Positions 45,711 to 58,623 are shown, numbered from the stretch's first letter. The stretch: 64,000 bases of DNA from Melampsora larici-populina 98AG31 (GCF_000204055.1 NW_006768788.1:109611-173610); one strand, 5' to 3'. Numbers and translations: made by a program. Notes: generated by a model not told the origin, from the sequence alone.

Positions 45711-46614
45711 ATGTTTCAACAAACTTCTAGAATCCATTTCAACTTGCATTGCAAGATATCTGCACTTGAAAAATCAGATATGATACTGCTTGACTCAGAA
45801 CTCTGGAGAGATTACACAAGTCTTAAAAATAATTTTTATGAACAAGCTAAAATGGACTTAAATGTGGGTGCATCTGGCCAAGCAAGGGCAAAACCTGAAA
45901 AGAATGAGTTGAATAGGTATGTATTTACCATTTAATCCATCTATACTCTCTGAACCAACTTTTGACCAAATCACAATTACAGTGTGTTGATAAACTGATA
46001 ACAAGCAATGAATATTGACAAGGATGTGAACAGATTTACCTTGGCATGATCAATTCTAGCCAATGAATTATCATGAGTCCCCCTTTATCTTATGACCTCC
46101 AAGATACTTGTATGGACTCTCAACACAGAAATATCATTTTCTTTAAATGTTTCCTCACATTTGTAAAGGTTCCCCATCTTGAATCAATGACTGATTATTG
46201 TAACAAATTGAGGTCAAAAGCTATACACAGGCTTACTTGTCTCTTTCTAGCTACTGAAAATGAGAAGATGACATTTTGATTCATTCATTTGCATTAGGAA
46301 CTCACTAAACCATCAAGCTGTTGAGTTTAAGAGACTATGGAACAGCTGGAACAGTGTGTAATGATTAAGAGGAAAGGTGAGGAAAAGAGAACACCTTTCC
46401 TTTGCTGTACCAGGCAGTTTATATAGTGAAATGACAAGTACTAGCTATCACACAGTTGACAGGTTGCTAAGCACACATAGATATGTAATGAGAGAAATAT
46501 GAAATGATGACATCATGATTGGTAATTGACAGACATGAAATGAAGCATTACATATCCGAGAGAAGTTATGTAGAAATATCTCAAAGAACAATAAGTTGCA
46601 AGCAATGACTATCC
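45711..46614 (+). other. Unassigned sequence with short open frames
   Basis: Frames at 45711-45935 (KSDMILLDSELWRDYTSL) and 46073-46279 (VPHLESMTDYCNKLRSKAIH) have protein-like composition and could be further gene fragments, but I recognise no family. Confidence 0.25.
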
Positions 46615-46621
46615 ATAGGGT

Positions 46622-49600
46622 CAACGCTGAGCCAGCAGCGCTGCTTGTAGCGCCAATGTAGAGGTAACATAACTTTATGTGTTACGATATCCGTTAGCTT
46701 AACGGGCCTCTTTGGAGCTACGTTGACGGAAACCCATGCCGGGGTTTTTATTTATGAGCTACGTTAGCACTTACGGATAACAGATATATTTTTTTCGAGT
46801 TACGCAACAGCCACGTAACCCGTTACGGTAACTGTGTTGCGCACAGGCCAGGGCAGGGGCAGTTCTTTCCCAAAGCAGCCAATGTACGACTCCTTTGCAA
46901 AGCAATCACCACCTATCACCTCCCAATCTAGATTGATTGTTACGCAAGGGGTTGGACATACCTAAATCATTTGACAGTGAGTTTGAGTGACCTCTTCAGT
47001 CCTTTGGCTGTTCCTTCCATTCACACAACGGACGACTCAATTCCATCCAATTGTTTCCAATTCCTTCATTTCATCTCGTTTCCCTATTTTCTCTATCATA
47101 ATTAATCTCAATCACTAATATAATGATTAACCCATCTTGTCGGCCATTTGTTGGCATCTTTATACAGATGTTCCAATATATGTATCTTCGTTTATCCGTT
47201 GTTCCAGACTCCAGTCAACCCCATCAAGTCCAGTCAAGCATCACGTCTTCGAACACTGTTCCAGCGACTCCTACTCGACCTCAAAGACAACGAACCAAGG
47301 TTACCACACCTGGAATGATACCCACCAGTTCAGATAATCGTCGCAGAGTCAACCATCCATCTCAAACTTCTAAATCGACACCTCAAACTTCTAAATCAAC
47401 TACCAAGGATACAAACCCTACATTAATTGAGTCCTCGCAAGATGAAAGTGATTCACCTCAAGTGGTTTACCCACCAGCGAAGAAATCACGCAAGAAAAGA
47501 AAGACCGCCACAATCAACACGGAAAACCAAGTAAGCATACTTACAATATTATTTGATCTAACTCAATCGCAATCTGACCCTTCCCACTTGAAGTTTTATT
47601 CGGCTCAGGTTACGAAGGATCTTCCCCGAGCAGATTCAGACACAGAAAACACCAAAGTTCGCAAACAAAAACACATCAACCTTGAGGAATACGAAAAGAC
47701 CGATGCTCTGCTAGCCTATTTTGGATCTCCTTTTCACAGCAAGCAAAGTGATGTATGTACCTTTTCCTGATTACTCATTATAGAACTCTTAGACTGAGAA
47801 CTGTTACTTAGGATGTAACCAAACGACCCTTAGCCTATCCGTGCTTATTCTGCAGCCGGGACGAGAAGAACCCAGTTCGCATCAGTTTTACAAACCCTAC
47901 AGGAAAACTAAAGGCTCATCGAGACAGCTCAACTCAGACTGGTCAAGCGTCGACAGGCTGCCCTGGTCGAAGACAAGCCCGTGAGGCGGGTCACTCTGTT
48001 CCTCCATCCGTTGCTGAAGTTCGAGCTCGAGAAGAAGCTGAAAAGAAGAAGTCAAATGGACCTATTGACACTTTTGTGACTACAATCAAGTCGTCAAAAT
48101 TTGACAACCTCACGTTCAACCAAGGGATGTGTACGTGGCTTCTCCGGCAATCCTTGCCTTGGCAAAGACTGGCGGACCCTTGGCTTCGAGCATGCGTCCA
48201 ATACTTGCGACCTGAAGCCAAACTGTACGGCAGGCAATGGGCCGCGCAAGAGGCTAAACATCTGAACTTATCCATGAAAAAAGAAGTTGTGAACAAGCTA
48301 AAGGTGAGCCTGTATTTTCTATTTGCCCTTTTACTTATCTTATTTTCTCCTTTTCCTTTCCTTCTTTTGACTTTGACTAATGTTTCACTTTGTTTTCTCT
48401 GTTGCAGGGCCTGGACTCTAAATTCTGCATGCAACATGATGTATGGACTTCAAAAGGAAATCGACATGGATTCATTGGCGCAACGGTTAATTACATCGAT
48501 CCGACTTGGAAATATGTTTCACGACACCTGACTCTCAAAGTGGTGGCATGGGAGCATCGAGGGGCATGGTTGGCCGAGCCTTTGGCCAATGTGTTAATCA
48601 AAAATGACCTGGCTCCAAAGATGAGCACACAACATTCTCTTAAAGAACCATGAGATCGATTTATGCTAATATCATTTTATTACTCTGTCCTCACTTGCTT
48701 AGCCAGACCACGGACTCCGGTTCAAATAATAAGACAATGGCCCAAGAAATGCACCAGCAGTTCTTGGACCGTTATGGGGTTGATTCTGACTACCGGTGGG
48801 ATGCTGACACCATGCACGCCTTCTGCTTCTGCCACAAGCTTGCGCTTGTGGTGGGAGCGGGACTAGGTGCCCTAGGCCTCAAGACTCCTCCTCCTCGCAA
48901 GGTCAAGACTGCAGTTCGTGGTTGTTTTCCAACGGTGTGCGCCACTCTAGTTGAAGAAGACGAGCCAACGGATCCTCTTGATGGTGATGGCCCGGTATTA
49001 GAAGTTCCTGATGTCTCAATTGCTCCAAACGAAGACGAAGCACCCTCCGACTTTGAACACGACCTTCAAGATGTGGATGAAGATACGACCGAAATGGATA
49101 GATTGGGATGCGCTTTAGCTGAAGCGCCAGTGGATGACGAGGCCGACTGGGACACGGCGGATCAAGACAATGAAACCAATCCCATGCGAGTTCTTGATGA
49201 CTCAGTTGCACCTACTCATTGCAGAGAAGCTAACAAGCTTCACTTCATCTTAGAGAAGCTAAGTACCTTGTCCAAAATATTACTTGTTTAAATTCTTCAT
49301 TTCAAGGTACTAATGTTCATTACATTTTCCTCCTACAGCTCGACTTTATCATACGCAGGATAACTCGGTCATCCTCTTGGAGAAATGAGTACAATAGAAT
49401 CATGAAAGCACGTGGCTTATCGTTGGGATCCCTGATAGCTGGGTATGGTATAAGATGGAATATAAAATATATCAGCCGACATAAAGCTTGGCTTGCACGT
49501 GAGGTGAGTCATCGATCTATGTTTCTTTCCTTTGTCTATTGATCATGATGCATATTTCATTCATTGCTAATCATTGTTTGGTCATTTCAAGGTCATTGAC

Positions 49601-51595
49601 CAGATCTTGAAGGAGGACTTGGCCCGAGTTCATTCTAAGTCTCGGCGACCACGCAAAAACGGAAAACCTCACGGGTATTTCCATGAGATCTCAATTAGCC
49701 CTTCAGAATGGGCATCAATAGAAGAACTTAACTCGGAGATAGAGGTCAGTTTGAGCTGTTCAAATTGTATTTTCAAGAGGTTAATTGACTGTACATCATG
49801 TATCCTCTTCAGCCCTTTTTGACCATCACGAAACAGATGGAAGGGAACATGGCCACCGGGGCCATGGTAATTCCTAAGTATATAGAACTGCAACAATGAT
49901 TACAAGAAAGAGAAAAGAAATTAGCTACGATTGAGGCCCTGTATCCAATGATTGCAGCTATGATATCAAAACTGCAATCATACCTGGATGAAGCCCTCCA
50001 GTGTGAAACACAAGTTGTGGCAACAATCCTCCACCCGGCATTTCGACTCAAATTCTTCGAAAAGTTTTTTGGCAAGACATCATCAACGTACATCCAAGCC
50101 GAATCAACTTTCAACCAATTGTTCAAAGATTATCAGTTGCGATCAACACAAAAGAAACCAACACATTCAACTTCAGAATCAGGTAGGGCCTCAAAACCCT
50201 CCTCGTCTGTAGCAATCTTCGACCTGTATAGCAATGATGAGGAATATCAGGAGGATGTGGGCGATGACTCCCAGGTCAAGGACTATTTCCGATCTGTTCT
50301 TCGCATGCAACAGCCAGAATATGACCTGGGAAATCCAGACAAATCTCTTCGCTGGTGGTCGGTCAGTATTCTTACTCGTGTCATTGTTGAAGAAAATGAA
50401 TGCTTCTTCTTATTTCTCTCTTTATGTCTCTTTATGCTCTTTTAGGTGAACCATGGACGGTTTCCGATCATAGCCATAATGGCTAAAGATTACCTTGCAT
50501 CTTCAGGCTCATCGGCTGGACCCGAGCGCACCTTCTCGGCAGCCGCAGACATTTGTTCTGCAAACCGAGGCGGTCTTACTCCAATAAGCATTGAGCGGGC
50601 TGTCTCAACCCATATGTGGCTGGTTGAGATGGTTCCACTTGGTGATGAGTTCAACAAGGTTGTTGAGTGCATCAGAGTCAAGGATTTCATGTGACTTCGA
50701 AGGTTTTAGGATTTTTTTTACTTTTGTGCTTATTTCTTTTCATCTTTGTTTATTCAACTTATCTACAAATTCAATTACTTGGTGGTAATAATAGGGCGGT
50801 TCAAGAAGGGCTTTTACAGCCCATCTTCAACTTTTACGTTTTGTTCGGGAGCCTTAAATTTTAAGTAAAATTTTAAGTACGTGAACCACCTCTAAAGGTG
50901 GTTCACAGTTTTGCGATCACCAAATCAGTTTTAAAAATTATAAATTGCCACCCTGCTATCCAAAAAAGGTCAGGGACAAGGAGCAAAAAAAATATTGCTT
51001 CCACCTTTTTTTTGTTTCGTTGTTGTTCCTGGATCGTAATGCTTTGCAGTCAAAAAAACTAGGTCCTTCCGCCGATTTCAACATCAACCATTTAAGCAGG
51101 ACGTTGAGTTTCTCAAACACCATCATAACAACAAAAAAAGACAGTGACAAAAAAAAAGAAGCAAATAAAAAAGAACGTTGGAAACGAAGTCCCTGAAATT
51201 ACAGCTCCTTAAAACGTAAATTTAGAGTGTTCAGATGTGTGCGATCCATCTTTTTAAGGACCAAACAACCCTAAAAAGAGTGATCGCGAGTTGGTGACCA
51301 CGTGGCTCGCGTTGCTTGACTTGAACCACCCTAATGTAAATGACAGCTTTTGGGCTTTTGCTTGTTTTGTGGGAGTCTGGTTAGCCTGGTTAACGCGCTA
51401 AGTAGCGTTAATGTAACTGGTAAAGCTAAGCTATCGGTTTGAGATAGCGGTGAAATTCACAGAAAGTCACGTTATCTGGAATAGCGTAGCTTGTAGAGTT
51501 ACGCTAGGCGCCATGTAAATTTTCCGCTATAGGATAAAGCTACCCTACGTGTTACTTGCCCCGTAGCGCAGAGTTGCGCTGCTGGCTCAGCGTTG
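46622..51595 (+). mobile_element. hAT element with terminal repeats
   Basis: 4974 bases. Ends are inverted copies starting CAACGCTGAGCCAGCAGCGC, flanked by a 7-base direct repeat ATAGGGT at 46615-46621 and 51596-51602 (hATs normally make 8). Both subterminal regions (46640-46860 and 51360-51590) are rich in short GTTAACG/AGCGTAGC-type inverted motifs. The transposase gene fills the middle. Confidence 0.85.
47123..50694 (+). pseudogene. hAT transposase (one stop, one lost splice donor)
   Basis: Exons begin 47123-47530, 47609-47752, 47812-48303 and 48408 onward, then continue from 48703 to 50694. The N-terminus is disordered with KKSRKKRK. A zinc-finger-like YPCLFCSRD with later HRDSSTQTG follows. 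The hAT core includes LTFNQGMCTWLLRQSLPW, WTSKGNRHGFIGATVNYID, TTDSGSNNKTM with the catalytic Asp, and MHAFCFCHKLALVV. The C-terminal dimerisation block is SSAGPERTFSAAADI before the stop at 50694. An in-frame TGA at 49897-49899 breaks it, and the exon before 48703 has no GT donor. Otherwise it is well preserved, so inactivation looks fairly recent. Confidence 0.85.
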
Positions 51596-51640
51596 ATAGG
51601 GTATGGATACTTGTCTTGAACAAAAATTCAATGGACCTAA

Positions 51641-51761
51641 ACTCTGATATAACCCATACCCTTTTCTCACTTTTTAGCCCAGAGGCTATCTGTGATAGCA
51701 CATACCATGTCATAACCCATACCAAAAGCTGTCCATAAAATGGTATGGGTTATGTCAGAGT
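51641..51761. repeat. Short inverted-repeat element
   Basis: ACTCTGATATAACCCATACC at the left pairs with GGTATGGGTTATGTCAGAGT at the right, 121 bases in all. Likely a small MITE next to the hAT insertion site. Confidence 0.55.
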
Positions 51762-51955
51762 GGACTGTAGGATAATGATGATGTGGCGGCTGGGTGCCCA
51801 GTCTCTAGTGAATCCCTAATTTGAAAAGTGCTTGTATGTGGATAGGAATTCTTCAGCACCAACAAAGTTCTCTGTCTAATTAAAGCAACATGATTCAAAT
51901 TGCTCAGATCTATCACAATAGTCAGGCTGATCACTATAAGTGTTAGAGCATCCGC

Positions 51956-53356
51956 AATTGTTTGCGGTAAATTTGGCTTTAGCTAAGCTAAAGTTCCAGA
52001 TCTTTAGCCGGGGTTAAGTTAACTAACCCCAAATTCCACATTTGTTGTCTTTAACTTGAAGTCAACAAGACATAAACTCCAAGTTACAGACTTGGCCCAC
52101 AGTTGTCAGCTTTAGCTTGGAGCTATGTAGTCCTCAAAATCAGGCAAAGCACGGACTCATCTTTTTGATTGCTCACACGCTCAATATCTGAAAAATCACC
52201 ATATTGTCAACTTTTTCCTTATCATTAGGGGTCAGCTTTTTGAATTGTTCCGGTGTTGGCCTTGTATCCTGTATGATCATGATCAATCAACATAAATCTG
52301 AGTTGTCACTTTTCAGTCTTGCCTCATCATGTCTACAAATTCATTGTTGCAGAGCTACATCAACACTGTAAGATTAATAATCTAGATACATTAATGCTAG
52401 AATGAATGGTGGGTAGAGAAGAATCATGATGGACAGCGGAGATCGAAGTCAATATCAGAAAGTGTAACATTGTGAAAATTGAGATGAATGATGAATGATT
52501 TGATAGTCAAGAAAGGGTTGAAGGGAGTGTTGGTGGAAGTTGTAGTTGTAGTTTTAGTTGAAGAAGAGGATCAAAGTGATGTTGATCATGAACAAAAATG
52601 GGAGTGAGGTGTGTTGAGATTTGGATGAAAATCAAAGTCAAATTTGAGGATTTGTATTGAGGTATGAGACACGGGAGGATTGATTGAGTGTTGTTGTGAG
52701 TTAGCTAATGTGTCTTTGTCGCAAAGCTAACTAACAATCGGTGAAAATTTGACCATTGTGGAAATTTCAAAATGTTGAATTCACACCAATGGAACGGCGT
52801 GTGGAGAGTTTCCATAGGCGTGAAAGGAGGGTGACAGAAGGGTAGAGTCTTCCCATGTAACAATCTAGTGACAGGGGAGGTGATCCGCGGGGAAGAAGTG
52901 GCGCTTCAAGATTGAAGATTTTCAAGCTTCAGTCCACTTCTCCCTAGCACTCGCAGAAGATCACACTCTACATTCTCTAGCCGTTGTGAAAATTTCTCTA
53001 CCTCTCACATATCTCTCTCAAGAATTTTTCTTTTTGACCCTCCCACCTCCCTAGGCTAGGACCGGACTCTCCGGTGTTCACAGGTCTGTTGGGCTTCTGG
53101 GTAGGCCGACCCCGGGGGTTATCCGTCCAGGCTGATCCTGCAACGGATTCGTCGAGGCCTCCCCCCCGAAGAAGCCCCCCCACCCTAGCATGTACCTGGT
53201 TGATTGTAGGTCATGTTAGCATGGTCTGTGTTTGGAGGAAAGAGAAATACAAATAAGATAATAGACGGGCTAATCTAACCCGAGTGTAATAGAGATGGAT
53301 TGGTGAGTTAAATAGTTAGCTATCCCTGCCACTTAACCCAACAATTGTGGATGCTC
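51956..53356. mobile_element. PIF/Harbinger-like non-autonomous element
   Basis: 1401 bases starting GAGCATCCGCAATTGTT and ending CAATTGTGGATGCTC, flanked by TTA at 51953-51955 and 53357-53359, the duplication typical of PIF/Harbinger. It contains AT-rich and proline-codon-like stretches but no transposase. Confidence 0.75.
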
Positions 53357-53821
53357 TTATGATATGATTTACATGTAACTGGGTTTGTGACAGGCTTTCA
53401 CAATGTGTCACAGACTAGAGAACAACCACTTTGTACATTCCCGTTGTTCAACTTTTCTCTTTTCTCTCATACAACAATCACTATACCAAGCTAGACTGTT
53501 GATAGACCAGAGCCTCAACCCCCGTCCCAGAACCCAAGTGACAGTCTCAACATATTGTTGTATCTTAAACCATTGACGGGTGTTAGGAAATCAGACTCAA
53601 GAGTGAAACTTTGACAATCATGGAAAGAAAACTTTAAAATTAGATTGATACCAATTGGAACCTTATTGAAAACTGAATTGACCCGCATCAACTCCAGATT
53701 CACCAAAGAACTGGATACTGATTCATAATCAAAGATTGAACACCAAACAAACTTTATTGAACAAACTTTATTGAAGGGTAAGAAGAAGACCAAACCCTAT
53801 CAGAATTGAACTTTAGCTACA

Positions 53822-56109
53822 ATGTCTCCTTCATACCGGATCCCCGCCAACGACGTCGGATCAGACAGTGATTCAACCCATACTGCCCTTGAAGCTACAC
53901 CACATCTCTTGAACCTTCCCACCCTAAACCCTCCTGCTACCGGAATGAATCCCGAAGCCAGCTCAGACGCCATGGCAGATATCCAACGCCGGCTCACAGA
54001 GCTCCAAGGTTTGCTAACGGAAGAACAATTACTGCGCCACCAAGCTGAGGCTAGAAGCCGGCAAGCTGAAGAACGTCTCACAGCTATGCAAGGTGGTCAT
54101 GCTGCCAATTCCAACGTCGCACCGACTGCAGCTCCTAATCCTAATCAGCCTGATGTACAAGCTGTCCTAAAGGGACCTAAGGTTGCTACGCCGGATAAAT
54201 TTGCCGGGACTCGTGGAGGACCAGCAGAGGTGTTTGCTAGTCAGATCCAGCTATACATGATGGCACACCTGTATCTCTTCCCTGACAATTGTAGTAAGGT
54301 TGTATTTTCACTGCCTTACCTAACGGGTACCGCAAGCGTGTGGGCTCAGCCTCTCACGGCAGAGATCTTCAACCAGGGGACAGCCCATACTGTTGCGTTT
54401 GAGCAATTTGTGTGTAACTTCAAGGTGATGTTCTTTGACACCAAAAAGAAGGCAAAGGCCAAAAAGGCACTTTGATCATTGACCCAAAAATTGACTGTTG
54501 CTGTGTATACGCACAAATTCAACTTACATGCCTCTAGTACCGGATAGGAGACCCTGACTTTGATCAGTCAATACAAGCAAGGCCTTAAACGCAAAATCAG
54601 AGTGGCCATGGTACTAGTACAGGAGGAATTCAAGAAAATTGAGCAAATATCAAATTTGGCCATCAAACTCAACAACAAGATCCACGGCGCTGCTGACACC
54701 TTGACGACCATAACCACCCAGACACGCAACCCGAATGCTATGGATATATCCTCCACCTACACCAGACTCTCTTCAGATGAACAAGCTCAACACATGCGCG
54801 CGGGTTCTTGTTTCAGATGCAACACTCAAGGGCACATATCCACAAACTGTCCAATCCGCCAACCTGACCGTAATTCAAAAGGGAAGGGGAACTACAAAGC
54901 ATGATTGGCTGAGTTAGAAGTGAAGTTAGCAGCTATGGGGGGGGAGATGAATTGGGAGGAGATCATGGAGAAGGATCTGGCAGAGCTGACTTGTCAAAAA
55001 ATGGAGGCGCTCAATCCTGAAGGCTGTGCCAAGCTTGAGCAAAGGGGGTTTTGTGAATTCAGTAGACTTAGGGGCAAATAAAATTGTAAAGTGCAATCTA
55101 AATGATTCACACATTTTTTTACTTGCCTCATTATCCCTGTCCCACAAACCCCAAGCCACACCATCTGAGAGCCCCCACACTCATTTCTTGATTTATTCGG
55201 GCGCCACACACAACATTCAAGATCCTGAAAGCTTATGAATGCATTTCAAAATACTGTAACTCTACCTGGCGGCTCAAGAGCCAATGGGTGTGGGCAAAAA
55301 TCAGTGACGAGAACATTCCCGTCAACCTCTCTATTCCCTCTATATAAGACCATATCCTTTAGCGCCACCATCTGTATCCAACATAACACTTGTAATACTT
55401 TAAACAGCCAGCACGTGACCTTTTCCCCACAGGGGTTTTTACTGGGGCAGAGCACAAAAGAGCATTAGCCTTTGGCTCAGGAGGCACTTAAAGCAATGCA
55501 TAAAAAAAAATGTTGAGTGAAGCCTTCACCCTAGAGGCAGGCCTGCTACCCTACGCGACAAACAACTCAAGAGCTGCCACTGGATTCGATGGATCAAGGA
55601 CCAGCTCTTCTCACGACATCGACCTCAACCTCGACCACAACACTTACACGACACATTTCATCATCGTCCACCTCAAGAACACCTATGACGGAATCCTAGG
55701 TATCCCGTGGATACGAGCCAACCACCACAAGATCGACTGGGCACGTACCACAGTGCACGACTCCAAACTCATCTCTGCCTCTGCCATCGCAGAGTCGTCT
55801 GCACCACCAACACCCTCAAAGATCCCTGACGTGGACTCACTGGGGGAAGCTAGGAACAGCAACGAGGGGATGTCCATAACGTCCCCGCAGGGGGAGTCCG
55901 GTACTTATTCAGAATCCCCAACATTAGTAGAAAAGATTAGCAAGCAGTTTTTTCCCATACCACATCAGACTAAAACCACAAAACCCGCCAAACCTGAGAC
56001 AACACACAGTTCCCTTGGTATTCTGGATACAGTTTTTCCACCAGCCTCTCCTTATCTTTTCGGCCTAACACGCCAGTGCCACCAAGACGCGCAGTTACCC
56101 CTTTTTTGA
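53822..56109 (+). pseudogene. Decayed gypsy-type gag-protease region
   Basis: The frame from 53822 encodes a leader, a coiled coil (RRLTELQGLLTEEQLLRHQ) and a Ty3/gypsy Gag core (KFAGTRGGPAEVFASQIQL, FSLPYLTGTASVWAQP). It continues in the same frame past a TGA at 54473-54475 and a TAG near 54548 to a CCHC knuckle (CFRCNTQGHISTNCP) and a TGA near 54902. A protease remnant follows with YSGATHN (the catalytic Asp replaced by Tyr) near 55190 and YDGILGIPWIRANHHKIDW near 55685. RT, RNase H and integrase are absent. The stops fit CGA to TGA and TGG to TAG changes. No LTRs were identified. Confidence 0.8.
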
Positions 56110-56375
56110 AATTTTTGCATACATACCCATGCTGACATGTGAGCTAAGGTCAAGGCAACGAGGGGATTGAATTTCAAGAAATTTTCATCATTTTCTTTGG
56201 ATCATTCTACGTAAAAAAGCTTAGCCCTTTTCAGTAGTTTCACCTTGCATGCTATTCTCACGCTGATTCAGATAACATGAACTATGATTACTGAATTCAG
56301 AAGCCAACCTGTGTCTTTCTCCTAATACCCAAGGGTTATCACTGTGGTGGATTAAAACTGATAGTAATGCGTGGC

Positions 56376-56738
56376 CAATACCAGAACCGCTCCGCAACAT
56401 ATAGCGGTATCGGAGCGGTATTGGAGCGGTTTTTACACCACTATATTGACCACTATACGTAGCGGTGGCTCCGCTCCGCCATCCCAAGGCGAGAAAACCA
56501 TTAGCGGTCTGACCGCTCCGATATGGGAAGGGTCTGAGGGCACTTCAATATGCCTTTTAGCCCTTATAGCAGCGATATATAGCGGTATCGGAGCGGTAAA
56601 ATACCTTCCGCTCCGATACCTTGTGATATTTTTTTAAAAAAAAATATCGGTCAAGTATCGGTGATCTCATAGCAGTTACTCCGCTCCGATACCAAAATGG
56701 GTTGAAATCCATAGCGTATCGGAGCGGTTCTGGTGTTG
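56376..56738. mobile_element. Small TIR element built of GGAGCGGTATCGG motifs
   Basis: 363 bases with ends CAATACCAGAACCGCTCCG and CGGAGCGGTTCTGGTGTTG, flanked by the 7-base repeat GCGTGGC at 56369-56375 and 56739-56745. The interior has many CGGAGCGG/CCGCTCCG copies. It inserted between the decayed gypsy region and the CFEM gene. Confidence 0.8.
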
Positions 56739-56868
56739 GCGTGGCAGTGTCCAACATCTGTAAAACATCAAGAACATTAAAGCAATCGAATTTGAAGATA
56801 ATACACTATATCTTTACAAAGATAATAAAAGAACTATACATGACTGATGTCTCTTTCTGACCGAATGT

Positions 56869-57804
56869 TCAAAACAAGTAAGCAGCCACCAAAGCAAAGA
56901 TCATAAAGTGACATAAATTATAAGAAAGTATAGAAGTAGCTGCTGAAAAAATTGAAGGTGGAAGGGGTTGATTTGTAGATAACTAAAATCAGAAAACAAC
57001 GAAAGGGACAAAAAGGTCAGAATGTGTTTACATGAATGAGAAGATAAAGAAAAAGAAAAAGAGAGAAGATCACTTACAGGTCTATCAGAACTTAAAGTCG
57101 TAGAATCGATAGGTGTGGATGATGAGGTGGCTGAAGAAAGTGCAGCAGTACTAGTAGGAGTATTAATTTGAGCCGTAGAAGTAGCGGTCACCACAGGTGT
57201 CGAAGATGATGAAAAGAGTGAAGTTCGAGTGATTCCATCTCCAGCCGGTAAAACCAAATCATCAGTAATCCCATTGATCTGAAAAAAGTTTGCATCGAGC
57301 GAACTACATGTCTAAAGATGATATAACCGCAACATCAGTTATGATAATGCATTTCAATGGTTCAAGTGGATGAAAAAAAGGTAATCAAGATTGAAAAGTT
57401 TCCATTCATACCTGTTGACCTAGAGTAATAATGATCCCTATATCTTCAGATCCACAAGCGGTTTGAAAACATTGTTGAGCAGTATCCATAAAGCTTTCAT
57501 CTTCACATAGACATGCTGTATCAGTCTTTGAAAAACCGGATAGATCAAATCAATCACAATCAGTCAACAAAAACACGCTGTCCCTTCTTCATTAGAGGGA
57601 AAGGGGAGAATGATTTACCTCAGCACATGTTCCTATATCAGGTAAAGCTAGTGTATAACAATTCTGGCCGCAGTCAGGTAAAGTTAAAGTAGATTGACGT
57701 TTTTCAAAAAGATTATCGATTTGAAACCATGGTATATGTTTGGCTGTAAATGCCAATGGGAGGGTGAGAAGCAAAAGTGAGAGCATGCCTTGAATGGAGT
57801 TCAT
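56869..57804 (-). CDS. Secreted GPI-type CFEM domain protein
   Basis: Four exons, complement of 56869-56982, 57078-57311, 57412-57525 and 57619-57804, join with GT/AG introns into 215 residues. The start at 57804 (MNSIQGMLSLLLL) gives a clean signal peptide of about 20 residues; an in-frame ATG at 57837 would put charged residues ahead of it. Residues about 45-105 carry the eight cysteines of a CFEM domain (PDCGQNC, GTC, TACLC, QQC, TAC, TC). A Ser/Thr-rich linker follows. The C-terminus is a hydrophobic stretch (HFMIFALVAAYLF) with no basic tail, as in GPI signals. CFEM proteins act at the fungal surface in haem binding, adhesion or host interaction; which applies here is unknown. A TATATATATATA run lies about 45 bases upstream. 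It is intact and not part of any transposon seen, so it is probably a real host gene and possible effector. Confidence 0.85.
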
Positions 57805-57844
57805 CTTGTTTGATTTGTCGATATGAATCAATATCAAAGAGATG

Positions 57845-57860
57845 TATATATATATATGAT
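57845..57860 (-). promoter_or_regulatory. TATA-like run upstream of the CFEM gene
   Basis: An alternating TA tract 40-55 bases before the ATG. A promoter role is plausible by position only. Confidence 0.35.
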
Positions 57861-58220
57861 AGATGGAATGCTAGAAATTGAGATAAAGAAGGCTTTGAAA
57901 GGGTTAAGGGGTTAACTTGTAGATGTGATCAATCAAGGTTCAAGATTTGAAGAAGATGCACTTTGAATCGAATGCAAGGTAGAAACAATTAAGATAGTCA
58001 GCGAGCTTAACCGAGCGGGAATAAGATATCATCAAATCAAATCTATGATGAGCCAATCTGAATCGAATCATAGAAGACTCGTTTACAAAGAATCTTAGGA
58101 AATCTCTCAATGTCGAGTCCAATTTGTGAATCATATTGCATTCTTGAATTTACCCTTCAGCTCTTATCTGATACGAGATTTTGTAAGAAAACAAGCTCGA
58201 CGCTGTTGATCTACGACAGA
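57861..58220. other. CFEM upstream region, nothing recognised
   Basis: AT-rich non-coding sequence, likely promoter of the CFEM gene. Confidence 0.4.
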
Positions 58221-58623
58221 AACCTTTAAAAAGGTGTAAAAGACACTTAGCCTGGTGTTGACGAGACACGGGCTGACAGATGAAAGTGAGTGCTAAACTC
58301 CTTTAGACGAACCTTTAAAAAGGTGTAAAAGACACTTAGCCTGGTGTTGACGAGACACGGGCTGACAGATGAAAGTGAGTGCTAAACTCCTTTAGACGAA
58401 CCTGACGAGGTTGCGAGGAAGATATAAAGGTAAAGAAAAACTTCAAAATCTAATTCCTCGATGATCATATCACACACACAATAATAACTACTAACCTTTA
58501 AAAAGGTGTAAAAGACACTTAGCCTGGTGTTGACGAGACACGGGCTGACAGATGAAAGTGAGTGCTAAACTCCTTTAGACGAACCTGACGAGGTTGCGAG
58601 GAAGATATAAAGGTAAAGAAAAA
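58221..58623. repeat. Three copies of a ~90-bp unit
   Basis: Units begin ACCTTTAAAAAGGTGTAAAA at about 58222, 58311 and 58494 and end CTCCTTTAGACGA. The last two copies also share the following 42 bases (ACCTGACGAGGTTGCGAGG and on). Each start has the palindrome CCTTTAAAAAGG. Located about 420-820 bases upstream of the CFEM gene. Confidence 0.85.
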
